This document shows, in pieces, positions 54,395 through 64,000 of a DNA stretch of 64,000 nucleotides. Both the position numbers and the translations under genes were made by a program. Source of the DNA: Heligmosomoides polygyrus polygyrus (lineage: Eukaryota; Nematoda; Chromadorea; Rhabditida; Heligmosomidae); assembly GCA_947396885.1 (NCBI GenBank), contig OX377206.1, positions 18,223,114 through 18,287,113 of the forward strand, written 5' to 3'. Numbering within the stretch: position 1 is the stretch's first letter; each line of letters starts with the position of its first letter. Below the pieces are notes generated by a model. The model did not search any database and was not told the origin of the DNA. It worked only from the letters and a program-made list of their open reading frames with translations.

Positions 54395-54610
54395 GACCTG
54401 TAAATAAGAGTGTTCTTGAACATTCGATTGTTCAAGGACACTCTTATCGACTATTCGAAATTTGACCTTTTGAAGATCGAATAATATTCGATTATTCGGA
54501 ATTCGATTTCTTGAAAATCGGAAAGTATTCGATTATTCGAAATTCGAGTTCTCGAAAGTCGAATGACATTCGATTATTCTAAATTCGATCATTCGAAATT
54601 CGACTATTTT
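54395..54610. repeat. 41-bp minisatellite with adjacent hairpin
   Basis: About 54400-54450 is a hairpin ('taagagtgttcttgaac' and 'gttcaaggacactctta'). It is followed by roughly four 41-bp units built on 'attcgattattcgaaattcga'. The AT-rich units are themselves partly palindromic. Confidence 0.75.
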
Positions 54611-54948
54611 CCCCAAGGACAAAGGTATCTTGGGCACCCCTCAAAGTTCCCAGGGAGGTTGAATCTCTTTCCAGGTGAGATCCAATTGTTGTTTCCAGAA
54701 GTAGTTGATCGCGTCCCCTCTGTTCGTACATATGATCCTATCGTTGATGCTGAGCCTTCTTGCAGCTTTTTCCAGTGTCTGTTTTCAGTCCATAAGATGC
54801 GCAATGAGAGTCTGCACTTAGGCAGTACTATCGAGAATTCCCAATCCGTACTTTCAGCCACTTTGAGTTTTACTTTGATTTCAAACTGTTCTTGCTCAAC
54901 ATTATCGAGTTCAAAGATTGAATAGAGTTCCACTAGCAATAAATGCAT
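54604..54948. other. Open on both strands, unidentified
   Basis: The minus frame contains VEQEQFEIKVKLKVAESTDW, with a possible acceptor 'ttattgctag' near 54930. The plus frame is open over the same stretch. The minus version looks more protein-like, but without a partner exon I treat it as undecided. Confidence 0.3.
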
Positions 54949-55312
54949 ACCCCTTGTGTGAATGTTTCTTCAAACTGTCTTCTAACAAAGTCCCGAAACA
55001 AAGAGCATTATCGAATGAAACTATCTTTATACAGAATTCAGAATATGTGTGCGACCACAAATATAACAATATCATACTAGCATCTACAAACAGTATATAG
55101 ATATAGTTGGTACTCTTCTGGCTTCTCGTTTGACAACACCTTTATGGAAAATATGGGCAAGCACTACCACTGGACGTCTAGTATATAATTTCTATTTAAA
55201 CCGCTAGTGAACTTTCGTTGTATGTTTCTGACACCTCTGGCAACATTTTAAAAGGATGGCATGGGAATATTTAAGAAGGGGGCATAACGATGCAGCAAAT
55301 CTGGCGCAGTTA

Positions 55313-55484
55313 TCAATCGGAATAGATGTCGACCATTGGCTTCGGCCCCTCGTGGAAGCTGCCGTTCGCGTCAGACGTTTTCTGCTCAAAAGCCGCTCGA
55401 CGTTCGGACACTGTTACAAGCACAAACGACTCATCGGAATCAGCTCGTCCCTGAATCAAGCGTTTTTGAAGCGACGAAATTTTC
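55313..55484 (-). CDS. Terminal exon of an unidentified gene
   Basis: A 172-nt exon after acceptor 'tattacttctacag'. It completes one codon and then encodes 56 residues to a TGA: KISSLQKRLIQGRADSDESF, then VLVTVSERRAAFEQKTSDAN and on to MVDIYSD. Only this frame is open. A short coiled-coil-like start is followed by an acidic DSDESFVLV, which resembles an LC3-interacting (LIR) core (acidic, then F..V), an inference only. The upstream exon must end two bases into a codon; see the next entry. Confidence 0.55.
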
Positions 55485-55585
55485 CTGTAGAAGTAATAGT
55501 CAAGAAAGCACTGTTTCTCTACAGTTCCTATAATGTCAATGATTTTCAGTCAGGTGACTTTTACGGGACAACTCATGTGCCTTAC

Positions 55586-55867
55586 TCTGTGATCTTCAAA
55601 GTGGTGCTGATGCTCCAACTCATGATGATGTCCGCCGTACTGGAATCCTTCATGATGGTGTTCACCGGCGTGGTGGTATTGCAGCATCGGTGCGACATTG
55701 TGCATCAACGCCGGGTTGTGCACCAAATTGTACGCGTGCTGCTGGCTGTGGTGAAGGTGCATCAGATGATTGCAACAGCAGCAGTGAGGCGGCTGATAGT
55801 AGGGAACTTCCACTGGAGCCGGATGAGCGTGAGCTGCGACGCTGTGCATCTCTCGTTTGGCCGGCTG
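55586..55867 (-). CDS. Probable upstream exon(s), frame ambiguous
   Basis: Bounded by acceptor 'tagtattttcag' (exon from 55867) and donor AGA|gtaagg (ends 55586). One frame is His-rich (HHAGEHHHEGFQ, YGGHHHELEHQHHFEDH) but ends in phase 0, which does not match the next exon. Another is Ser/Ala/Gln-rich and stops before the donor. The frame that does match is open only in the last part (STADIIMSWSISTTLKIT), after a possible acceptor 'gaaggattccag'. A short exon from about 55640 therefore fits best, but the His-rich reading cannot be excluded. Confidence 0.35.
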
Positions 55868-55959
55868 AAAATACTATTCATTGCTGGGACAGTGAAGACC
55901 CTGCAGTACATATGCCTGGCGGAGATTCCTGTGAAGGATCATTTTCTGTGCACGTGACA

Positions 55960-56290
55960 CGCGACGCGATGTTACGGTATGCGATCATATCGATTCATCG
56001 CGTTGAGCGATCGATATGTGAGCTTATCGTTACATCGGCCGCACGTCGATGCACACTATTCTCTCACACTCCCTGAGAGAATAAGGCAAATTGATGCATA
56101 GGTTAGTACTTAATTCCTACAACCCCACTTGAGGTTGTCCCGCACGACGTAATGAGAAGATATAATATCGATTGGTCACGTCCAATCGATATGTACGCTC
56201 GCCGTTGTGTAGTAATGCGGAAAAACAGAGCTGTGTTTTGCTTGTACTCCAGTGCGACGCGATAATGTCGCGTCTAATAAGAGATCACGT
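55960..56290. other. MITE-like inverted sequence, no gene
   Basis: Contains 'gttacggtatgcgatcatatcgattcatcgcg' and its partial inverse around 56010-56030, and 'cgcgacattatcgcg'-like phrases. Resembles GC-poor relatives of the other MITEs. Confidence 0.35.
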
Positions 56291-56540
56291 CACAGTTTGC
56301 TAAAGATGGAATGAGTAAACACATCCGCTGTCGGAGAAATCAACCATACGACATGAGCAAACTCACGACAGGAACTTGGGTGGGGGCAACGGCTCTCTGT
56401 TGCACTACGGCATCGACCTGAAAATTCTCGTACAAAAACTATAAATGAGCAGAATTTCAACAGTTTTTCGTTAGTAGCAGTGGTTAGTAAATGCCAAACT
56501 ATACTTGCAGGTTTCATCTCCGAACACTAGGCACTTGTTG

Positions 56541-56669
56541 TTAATGCGGTCTACATGGGGAGACAGAGTGCACCAGAACAATTAGGCAGATTTGGAACGT
56601 GTTCGACCAGCGCTCTGATTGGTTGTGATTGGCTGGAACGTTCCAGCCTTCCCATGTAGGTCACATTAA
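56541..56669. mobile_element. MITE flanked by TTAA
   Basis: Inverted ends 'aatg(c/t)gg(t/a)ctacatggg' with TTAA at both edges (56541-56544, 56666-56669), as in piggyBac-type insertions. The core contains 'gattggttgtgattggctggaacgttccagcc'. Confidence 0.5.
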
Positions 56670-57585
56670 CGACTAGTAGCAAATCCCCTAGTGGAAGCAG
56701 TTCATGAACAACAGCTACAATTAGTGTCTTGACTGCATAAGAAATCATGTTCCCAAAAGTGCATTCACATGTTACCGTAGAAAGAGAGATCTTAGCGCTC
56801 AACAATGGATGCAGTAGTTCAGCTCAATTTCTGCGTCATTTTTCATTGTTAGATGTGAAATCAGCATATTTCACGTTCCCGCCCAACGCCCTAAACGTTA
56901 TTCTGTTCGGAGTCAAATTTCTAAATTTGCCACAAAAACTACCTTTGTGTATTGATGTCCGTCTGTTTTGATCACTTGCTGCCTAAAAGAAAATTATGGA
57001 TAAGCTTTGAGGACTATGTAATGATTTTTTTGATTTGTTAAAAATGTCTTTAAAGTTCACGCACTTCTTATGCATCTCCTGATGGGCGTGAACCACGTTG
57101 GGCCTTGGCGGAACCGATACTGGAGAGAATATCTTCTCTTCACGTACAGTTGGCACTACCTGGCCTTTCGGTGAGACAGGAGCTTCTTGCTCAGCCGTCT
57201 GGAAGTCCTAAAAACGTGCACCATTGAGTGTGTTGCTCTCAGTTTAACCGCACGTGCTTGTAAGCGGTCATTCCTACCACTTTCCCGTACGAAACGAAGT
57301 TGGTCAGAAGTAACAGTGCACTTGATGGATCACTGTGTGGTCCGGGAATCAATGTGTCTCCGCGGACTCTCATTCTTCAATGGGCGATTGCCCCTCCCGA
57401 CCAGACCACGCACCCTCTGACGTCTGCTATACCTCGTTTCACCACCTCTTGCTGCAGAAGTGAGGTCTTTTCTGATGTTGCTTGGAATATTTCAACCCCA
57501 TCTGCACTGCATGTCTGCCGTACATCTAATTCATGATATCCGTCTTAAGCTCAATAAGCCGCGTCTGTTCCTAGTTGACGTTATA
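56670..57585. other. No gene seen
   Basis: Low-copy sequence with short unrelated open frames on both strands and no consistent splice sites. Confidence 0.3.
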
Positions 57586-57589
57586 TAGA

Positions 57590-57860
57590 ATAAAATGGTA
57601 ACAGAAAAGGACGGCGCGAATGATTACCCTTTGGAATCCGCCACGTATTCTACTTCAACAGGATATCGCGGAGGCAATTTTAATGGGTATTTGGCCTATA
57701 CAATGACTAGCGGTGGTCAGCCGACGTGCAAGTCAGTGTTTTGTCCCTCATATGCGTATCCGGTAGCTATTCACCAACCTCGGCGAGATGGAAGGTTTGG
57801 TTGATCGTCGCGGGAAACCCTAATCAGGATCCTGAAATCGGGTGCACGCGACAGCCGGCA
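57590..57860 (+). repeat. Dispersed repeat R, plus copy
   Basis: Contains 'ggatatcgcggaggcaatttta', 'tttggcctatacaatgac', 'ggtggtcagccgacgtgcaagtcagtgtttt' and 'cgatcgtcgcgggaaaccctaatcaggatcc', aligned with the copy at 23480-23720. Confidence 0.65.
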
Positions 57861-58900
57861 GTTGCTCTGGCTACGTTACCAAGCGCCTCCACCAAGACAC
57901 ATTCTGAAGTTAAGTCAACTTCGGTGAAACATCCACCGAAGTCCTTCTTCCATAATTTATTCTGAGTTCCTCCTGCTATTTCCCATGTATATGGAGGCCT
58001 AGGACTAATCGAATGATTTGTCGTCTACCTGCTCACCACGGTGTGATCTCTATCGGAGTCCCGAAGTCCTCGTTTTGAGCATTGTCCCACAATGTTCACC
58101 GCTCCAACTCCATCAGAGCATTCCAGCTGAGCGCAACTGTCTCTGTTCCGCCTTATCAAGTCTAACACCCACTACAGCAGAGAAAAGGGACCTAATCGTG
58201 TCCCTCCATGTTTCCCTACCAGTCACAGAGGATTCCAGTGGATTTCCTCACATTTCCACAGACCACATTTACCATAGGTCGGAAACAGAGTTTTGCAGCA
58301 TGCCGTCATGTCGCGATGAACCTGGCGACTTTTGATGCGGGAGATGCCGTAGGCAGGGGAATACCGCATACTGTTGCGCCGTCTACAGGGGCCGCTGCAT
58401 AAGGTGCAGTGTCATCATCGTTGTCCGTTTTTTCGTCAGCGACAAATGAGAACGTCCTAAAAAATTTCATCAAATCGAAAAATATAATTTCCGAGTCCTA
58501 CCCCGCAACCGGAACGGTTTGAAGTAGACCACGCCCTCAGCGGAGCGTGACCGCCAAGAACTACAGCTGGACTCGCGGCTCGTCGCGGCATGCGGCATCG
58601 CGAGACTAGCCCACGGCGCTGCTCCCACCACAGTGAGGGCGTGGGTCCCACCACGATAGCAACGAAATGGACGAGATCGCGTTGCGGTGCCGCAAGACTT
58701 TGTTTTTTCTTTACCCTTGCCTCTGGTCCATGGGAGGTGCCCGTATGAACGTTGTCGAGTCCACCGCCACCCCTAGTTCTTCTCAACGTTTTGGCAAGGA
58801 GCTTTAGAGATGTACCAAGTGGACAAGCGCTTCGCCTCTCCGATAAGAACAGTGAAAGGGTTACCGCGATAAATTACCATGTTGACCAAATTCATCGACT
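57861..58900. other. Region 3' of the 59-kb gene; possible last exon
   Basis: At about 58790-58850 the minus strand has an AG ('gttcttatcggag') followed by a frame AKRLSTWYISKAPCQNVEKN and stop that would fit the phase left by the exon ending at 58908. The remaining sequence contains a hairpin ('gctcccaccacagtgagggcgtgggtcccaccac') at 58618-58656 and no other exon. Confidence 0.35.
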
Positions 58901-58907
58901 AACTGAC

Positions 58908-59064
58908 CTTCCGTCCGTATACGCTGACAAAGTCGCGCACGTTCCTCACGACTCGGATCGAATTGAACTGCTCCGAGTTGGCGCGAGTTGGACGCGCCAC
59001 GGCTAGAGGAGCAGATGTCGGCGTGACCTTCGCTGGAAGAAGAACCCGAGGAATCGACTGACTT
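58908..59064 (-). CDS. Unidentified gene, internal exon 2
   Basis: A 157-nt exon has acceptor 'gagctgacctcag' and donor ACGGAAG|gtcagt. In the phase delivered by the exon at 59143 it is open throughout: KSVDSSGSSSSEGHADICSS, SRGASNSRQLGAVQFDPSRE and ERARLCQRIRTE plus one base. Ser-rich then basic/helical; looks like a disordered linker leading into a helix. No family recognised. Confidence 0.55.
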
Positions 59065-59142
59065 CTGAGGTCAGCTCCCATACAACTGAAGACTGACGTG
59101 CTGCCTTAGTTGGCGTATAGTGCCTGCTGGCTGTTGTTGTAC

Positions 59143-59237
59143 CTGTAGTCTGCTGAACTGTCTGCGGCGTGTAGGAGTGGACGGCAACTGCTGCAGATCT
59201 TGGATCAGCGACATTTCCTCCAACGTTAGTCTAAACT
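59143..59237 (-). CDS. Unidentified gene, internal exon 1
   Basis: Ends at donor CTACAG|gtacaaca in phase 0 and reads FRLTLEEMSLIQDLQQLPST, then PTRRRQFSRLQ. The frame is open further upstream to 59262. The acceptor is placed at 'ccattctacaag', which is plausible but not strong. The 78-nt intron to the next exon keeps frame. An amphipathic helix (EEMSLIQDLQQL) is the only visible feature. Confidence 0.5.
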
Positions 59238-59339
59238 CTTGTAGAATGGTAAAAAGACGCAAAAGCTCTCAACAGAGTGATTCTGCCCTTAACTAGTGTA
59301 TGATCAGCACACTGTCGTAATCCTAACCTCCTGCCACGT

Positions 59340-59420
59340 TCTGGGCGTGAGGTTTCACTTATGATGAATTTATACTTCAGCTGCAGCGCGGCGCGGCGCG
59401 GCGCCATGGAATCCAGAGAT
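59340..59420. mobile_element. GC-rich MITE terminus
   Basis: 'gaatttatacttcagctgcagcgcggcgcggc' with 'cgcgcggcctaatcaat' resembles one end of the GTATAAA-type MITEs; no clear opposite end. Confidence 0.35.
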
Positions 59421-59639
59421 ATCGATTGTCTGCGCGGCCTAATCAATAACAGTAGCCTTCGTAATGGAGCACCGCCTCGTGACAAAAGAATAAATTCCAC
59501 GTTAGGCGTTGTCGTTGAAAATCGATGTGTATGAGGTTTCCAAGTTGTTGTTCGGTTAGGGAGTGTGCGGCTTCTGCACAGCTTTGTAACTACACGTTGC
59601 CTCCCCTGACCGAACCCTTTATCAAAACTGCTGCACGAC

Positions 59640-61040
59640 ACACTGTAGTCGCGGAGGGCGGAACTTTTACTCACTTTTGGTCACGCCGACAGCCGCGCGC
59701 GCCGCTTGCGCGACGTCGCCAGCTATTCGCTAGCGGTGCACACGAGATTTACTCACAAGAGTTCCATTAGTGGAGTTTTTGGTGCCTAGTATTGCATGAA
59801 CGCGCGAACAGGAACTGGCTTCTGCGAATTTTCGCTGTTACTAACAGCAAACTAACTCACACTAACAGCTAACTAATATTGTAACTACTATTGTGATAAG
59901 GTCCTTACTATTAGTAGGAAGATAGTGATATTAGTATACCTGTTAGTCTAACACCAATAGTAGAAACATTATTCATACGATTTTCACGTCAAGTTTGACA
60001 CTTCTCAAGTCGAATCGAGAATTATTCTAAAGAAGCGTTTTGATTTTTGAAATCAAAGTGAACGTCTTCCAAATCGAAGCGATCGTCTTTCGGTCAAACC
60101 AGAGGATCTCTAAGGAGAGCAGAACAATTGTCTGTTCAACTAAAATCTTGGTATAATTTTCTTTGAATTTTTTTTCAGTTGACATGCCCGAGGTAATAAT
60201 TTTCTTGACCATTTTTATATTTTGAGAAAAAATAAAAGATTTAATTTTGTTTTCTAGCGCAATAAAGCAGCAATCATTTAGTAAAAAGGGATTCCGCCAT
60301 GCATCCAATTAGCTCGTCGCGTTATTTTATTTAAGTGACGCTGAATGAGTGACGCTTACATGAAGTTTCAAGGTGAAGATATGTGTGCTCGTTACAATTG
60401 TTTTTGTTGCGTATTACAGGTGTGAAATGGCATGGAAGCAGTAATTTTGCTATCAACCAACCAAACATCGCGACTTCTCAGACGAGGGAATGGCGTAATC
60501 TTTTTTTATGGAACAAAAATGGCCGCCTTTCTGCTCTCTAGAACAAGCTTTAAACCATTATTTTTCTCAACAAAAAATAGAATTTTATAAAATTTCAAAC
60601 AATATCTTCACTTATTGAGCAGGCAAACTAAATATTATAGAAATCGCTCTGAAAACTTTCCTTGAACAAAATTCATTCAAACATTTTTGTGGAGTCTCCT
60701 GTTTAACGTGGAAATGGCTCGTTTTGAATTGGAAGACGTTCAGCTTTTCTCCTTTTTCTTTTCAAAAGTATTAGACCTGTTTGAAATAGTGTCCAATTTG
60801 GCGTGATAATTGTATGTACAAACTGCAACATGGTTCAACAATCTGCAATCATCAAGGCCGGGGCGACGATTGGCAATTTGCCAGCTGTCGATAATCGCTG
60901 CAGGACCCACGCGCACAGAGCTAACAAGCCGTACGCGTTTTCGCCACATCATCGCGGGCTTGCCGCGGACGGCGGCGTCGCGCCCGATTCGCACGGCCGA
61001 AAGTGAGTAAAAGTTCCCGCACCCCTGTAGTCGCACCATA
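59640..61040. mobile_element. Possible foldback element with GC-rich ends and AT-rich core
   Basis: The left part 'gtagtcgcggagggcggaacttttactcactttt' is matched in inverse at 60985-61035 ('actttcggcc...gggtgcgggaacttttactcac'). The 800 bp in between is strongly AT-rich and contains no supported gene. Ends are not precise and no target duplication was found. Confidence 0.4.
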
Positions 61041-62060
61041 GGTGGGAAAATGAATCACTTCCGTTGAGTAGCTGTCTTCAACACAGGGAGTCCCGAAGAA
61101 GTGTTATCACTGTTTCAGTAGTTTTAAAAAGTTCGCTGGTCAGTCAAGTACTCCCTTGTACAACAAAAAGGTGAACATTGGGCGACGGAAACGCAACAGC
61201 CAGTCATAACCAGACTGAACGCCGCTCTCTCAGGGTGGCGTTCGATGTGGTGTGATTGTCCGGTTCGTCCCTGTCTTGCCGTGTTGACTGCATTCGCGAC
61301 TAGCACCCAATATTCTTATCGCTTTAGTTGCGGCATCACGCCGACTAAGGTCACGCCGTCGCGAAGCGCGCGGCGCTATGTAATCCTTCGTTATCGATCA
61401 TATGCGCCACACAATCGATAGGTATAGTTTCATAACGCCCCACAGCTCGACCTCTGATGTATAAATCCAGGAGCGGAGAAGCAAACATCATAGTTACAAC
61501 CGAGTAATGGAGAAATTTTTCGAGCCTTACTCCCCTAAAACCTAACTAACACCATTATTTCTGATTACCCGAGGTTATTTTCGAACCATTTAACCAGTAC
61601 CAGTAGTACATCGAGTTGAATTTGAAAACTGGATAGCCAAACCACTCCCTATTAAGACAGAAGGAATGGTTAAAAACGCCGCGATCGCTCAATTATTCGC
61701 CTGCTTTCTAGCAGTCGACATTTTTAATAACACGATAGAATTTTCGATATCGGGCGGGACGCAGAAGAGTGAGTAAATCTAGTTTTTTTTCCTATGGTTT
61801 AACTTTTTGTCGTTCTCGTATGTTACCTCTTCGTAATTTTATTTTATTTCTCCATTCTGTTTATCAGCTCTCCTATTCGCAATTATCGTTCCTATTGGTT
61901 ATGGTTGGTACGCGAGTTTTTTGGACTAGTCGTGGTCCATGGTCCGCTACTACTAGCAAATTGAGATGCTCTCAGAAAGAACGTGTTGTTAATAACCTAG
62001 GCATCTATATTTTAGGTTACTTAGAGTATTAGTTCTGGTCGGAGTTTCATGCAGGCAGCT
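61041..62060. other. No gene seen
   Basis: Mixed sequence. A short inverted phrase around 61350-61430 ('cgttatcgatcatatgcgcc', 'cacaatcgatagg') suggests another MITE remnant. Confidence 0.3.
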
Positions 62061-62067
62061 ACAATAT

Positions 62068-62632
62068 ACGTTGTTACAGGATGTTTTGTTGCGATCAAAA
62101 CTCTTGCACTAGGCGGGACTTGAACCCGCATCTTCTGCTTTCCGGGCAGCGATGTTCGCCTTACACCACCGGCGCTGTTCGACACGTAACATCCGCGATA
62201 TCCTCGAGGTCCGTCGGCACCCACCCGTGATACGGGGATGGGCCGGCCGCTGATATCAGCATGGAACCGGTTAAGCTGAAGACCTTACTAGTAACAATGT
62301 TCTAACACATTTGCTTAAGCCTGGAGCGGCTGGTAGAGAGGCTATATGTTGTTACAGGATGTTTTGTTGCGATCAAAACTCTTGCGTCCTGTTAGAACAT
62401 TGTTACTATTAAGGTCTTCAGCTTAACCGGTTCCATGCTGATATCAGCGGCCGGCCCATCCCCGTATCACGGATGGGTGCCGACGGACCCCGAGGATATC
62501 GCGGATGTTACGTGCGGTCAAACAGCGCCGGTGGTGTAAGGCGAACATCGCTGCCCGGAAAGCAGAAGATGCGGGTTCGAGTACCGCCTGGCGCAAGAGT
62601 TTTGATCGCAACAAAACATCCTGTAACAACGT
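62068..62632. repeat. Snapback inverted repeat of a tRNA-derived short element
   Basis: Two nearly identical arms of about 240 bp (62068-62307 and 62390-62632) are in opposite orientation, separated by 82 bp that repeats the outer end of the unit in direct orientation. Each arm contains a tRNA-like stretch (left on minus, right on plus) with 'gccggtggtgtaaggcg' (A-box-like), a 'ctgcccggaaagcag' stem-loop and 'gcgggttc(a/g)agt' (B-box-like). Acceptor-stem pairing is not conserved, so it is not a functional tRNA. Confidence 0.8.
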
Positions 62633-62848
62633 ATAGCCTCTGTACCAGCCGCTCCAGGCTTAAGCAAATGTGTTAGAACAGCTACAATATACTTGATAAA
62701 ACTAAGATTTAGAAAAATCGGTGCAAAACTCTGTGGATTTCCCACTGCGAAACTCTTAGTGAATGCCATTTGCACTACCAATGAACAATAAACACATAAC
62801 AGACTTCGATTTCTTCTTTTTTTCTCTTCAAAATAAATTACGGACGCT

Positions 62849-63567
62849 TTATGCTGCTAAAGGGGTAACAAGGATGCTGTGGCTCACCGTTCGCACCACG
62901 TCCTCTATGTGATGGATTGATGTGGTTCTTTTGTGGGTCTTATGCTCCTCCTGGTGCTCATGATGATCGGGCTTGCGCAGTTTGACAGCACCACCGAACA
63001 CGTTCGTCAGCTCGGAGACAGTCAGCTGATTCTCATCTTCAGAGTACTGGGTAAGATATTCAGACGACTCGTAAGACTGCTCGGAGTGTTTGCGGTGAAC
63101 AGGTGCGTGGATCTTCTCTGTATGATGCTCGTGGCGCTCATGGTGATGGCGATTCTGATGGTGGCGATCGTAGTCTTCGTGATGACGGTCATGGTCGTCA
63201 TGATGGCGTTCGCTACGACGATGATGGCGATGGTGGTCATCATGATGATGTTCATGAGTATGTTCGACACGAGTATGGGGCTTCTTCGCATTAGAGTGAT
63301 GGTGGTCCTCATCATGGTGGCGCCGGTGATGATCACGAGAATGATCAACTCGAGTATGAGTTCTTCGGGCGTCGTGGTACACACTGCTATCCTCAGAGCA
63401 GGTATCGTCATCTTGCTTATTGTCGTGCTCTTCATGGTGAAGCTCCACCACAGTCTTTGCCAGATCCTTAGGCTGTCGGAAGCGCAATTCATGGAACTGG
63501 TGACGGACTTCCTGCGCTGGCGGAGCCGTAACGACAGACTCCTTGTAGTTGGCCTTGAATGAACTAG
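62849..63567 (-). CDS. Histidine-rich protein, last exon
   Basis: A 719-nt exon after acceptor 'gtgtaaacag', 239 codons with the stop at 62849. Layout by residue: 1-50 mixed (FKANYKESVVTAPPAQEV, then HQFHELRFRQPKDLAKTVVE); about 60-150 repeated His/Asp/Arg blocks such as RTHTRVDHSRDHHRRHHDED and HTRVEHTHEHHHDDHHRHH; then a Ser/Glu/Tyr stretch (SYESSEYLTQYSEDEN), LTVSELTNVFGGAVKLRK, and a second His/Lys patch. His/Asp tracts suggest binding of Zn or Cu. No signal peptide is visible in the part present. Frames 2 and 3 are long because the repeats lack stops. Confidence 0.65.
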
Positions 63568-63609
63568 CTGTTTACACCACTCGGAATTAGGAAAAACAAG
63601 TTCAGTAAC

Positions 63610-63714
63610 CAACGTTGTCGTCCAGGCTTTCGAAAATGTCAATCTCCTTGTGCGGCTTATGCTCGAAGAAGTCGGTCCGCCCCATCTCGAGTTTCTGACG
63701 AAGCTGCTTCACCG
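63610..63714 (-). CDS. Histidine-rich protein, preceding exon
   Basis: A 105-nt exon has acceptor 'gttttttttttttag' and donor GTTG|gttact. It joins the His-rich exon in phase across a 42-nt intron and encodes VKQLRQKLEMGRTDFFEHKP, then HKEIDIFESLDDNV. It is highly charged and clearly protein-like, and unlike the His-rich part not repetitive. The gene continues beyond the right edge; no further exon was seen in 63715-64000. Confidence 0.65.
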
Positions 63715-63945
63715 CTAAAAAAAAAAACAGAATCGTGTTCTAAATTGCCGTCAGTATTCTTTTACTCATGTTTGTTTCACTTGTGGAACGAACGACGCGC
63801 GGCGCAAGCTACGCGTCCATAGGGTTGCTCGAGTTGTCGTGGACGAGCTGAAACCAACCACTGCGAGACCTCATGCATTCAGAATGCATTTCATTCAGAA
63901 AAGCTGCGCAGCTTCCACAGTCTTTTAACTCATCCTAGCACTCGC
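63715..63945. other. Presumed intron of the His-rich gene
   Basis: No exon seen. Contains a small inverted phrase 'catgcattcagaatgcatttcattcag'. Confidence 0.35.
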
Positions 63946-63949
63946 CTAA

Positions 63950-64000
63950 AGCTGCAAATGGAAGATTTATTTGGCCTGGGCGGGAAATCTGAACCAGGAA
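63950..64000 (+). repeat. Dispersed repeat R, cut by window edge
   Basis: 'ggaagatttatttggcctgggcgggaaatctgaaccagga' matches 23630-23675 of the best copy. The sixth R copy in the window, inside the presumed intron of the His-rich gene. Confidence 0.65.

Noticed and set aside
55256..55957. 233-codon plus-strand open frame
   Set aside because: It lies antisense to the splice-supported exons at 55313-55484 and 55586-55867 and shows no domain of its own.
62108..62180. tRNA gene on the minus strand
   Set aside because: A-box-like, anticodon-like and B-box-like pieces are present but the acceptor stem does not pair, and the same unit is repeated elsewhere. Treated as a tRNA-derived repeat.
62933..63562. 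209-codon plus-strand hydrophobic (Met/Val/Ile-rich) frame
   Set aside because: Antisense of the His/Asp repeats: GAT/CAT codons read in reverse give Met/Val/Ile. The minus-strand exon has supporting splice sites.
1..64000. CRISPR array, bacterial operon or phage
   Set aside because: No regularly spaced identical repeats, no ribosome-binding-site-led gene series; the coding pattern is of small exons with nematode-type splice sites.

Overview
The window is a repeat-dense, gene-poor piece of a eukaryotic nuclear genome. I infer a strongylid nematode, most likely hookworm-like. The reasons are very short introns (36 to 101 nt) with TTTCAG/TTTTCAG-type acceptors, a non-LTR retrotransposon whose endonuclease and reverse transcriptase look like the RTE-type elements abundant in hookworms, two mariner lineages, tRNA-derived short repeats and large numbers of MITEs. 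There is no bacterial gene layout. One assembly gap (200 N) lies at 26343-26542. Nothing was searched against a database, so all family names come from motifs read by eye.

Coding content is sparse, split into small exons and almost entirely on the minus strand. The clearest genes are a Dpy-30/RIIa-motif protein (43295-43585), a histidine-rich protein running off the right edge (62849-63714), a gene with exons at 48826-48893, 45408-45488 and about 44983-45159 ('gene P'), a two-exon fragment at 58908-59237, and a terminal exon at 55313-55484. A plus-strand exon at 28622-28817 and an initiator exon at 13033-13116 are weaker.

The main system is a tandem family, not recognised by me, present as three decaying minus-strand copies: A (about 1.5-8.3 kb), B (about 12.9-18.7 kb) and C (about 26.8-39.8 kb). 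They share a series of small Cys-rich exons, which I label G, U, V, Q, Y, X, W and S. Exon lengths differ between copies almost only by multiples of three, and splice phases agree. One exon carries a hydrophobic membrane-spanning segment that copy A has lost in frame. Different transposons have inserted into each copy: an about 2.9 kb insert holding a mariner in A, a foldback element and a 2.17 kb DDE transposon in C.

A second layer is a collinear segmental duplication: 18.68-23.9 kb repeats 45.48-53.6 kb. The left copy carries exon P and only the first nine bases of the next gene-P exon, then switches exactly inside that exon into family copy B, giving a 110-codon open fusion exon. The two duplicates were later hit by different elements, so empty sites and target-site duplications can be read directly: a 5'-truncated RTE at 46732-48649, a MULE-like foldback at 21546-22932, and a CR1-like LINE plus RTE pieces at 49.2-52.2 kb.

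The remaining DNA is MITEs with GTATAAA-like ends, a dispersed about 250-bp repeat ('R') in six places, 42-bp and 41-bp minisatellites, a CT microsatellite and short unique stretches in which I see nothing.
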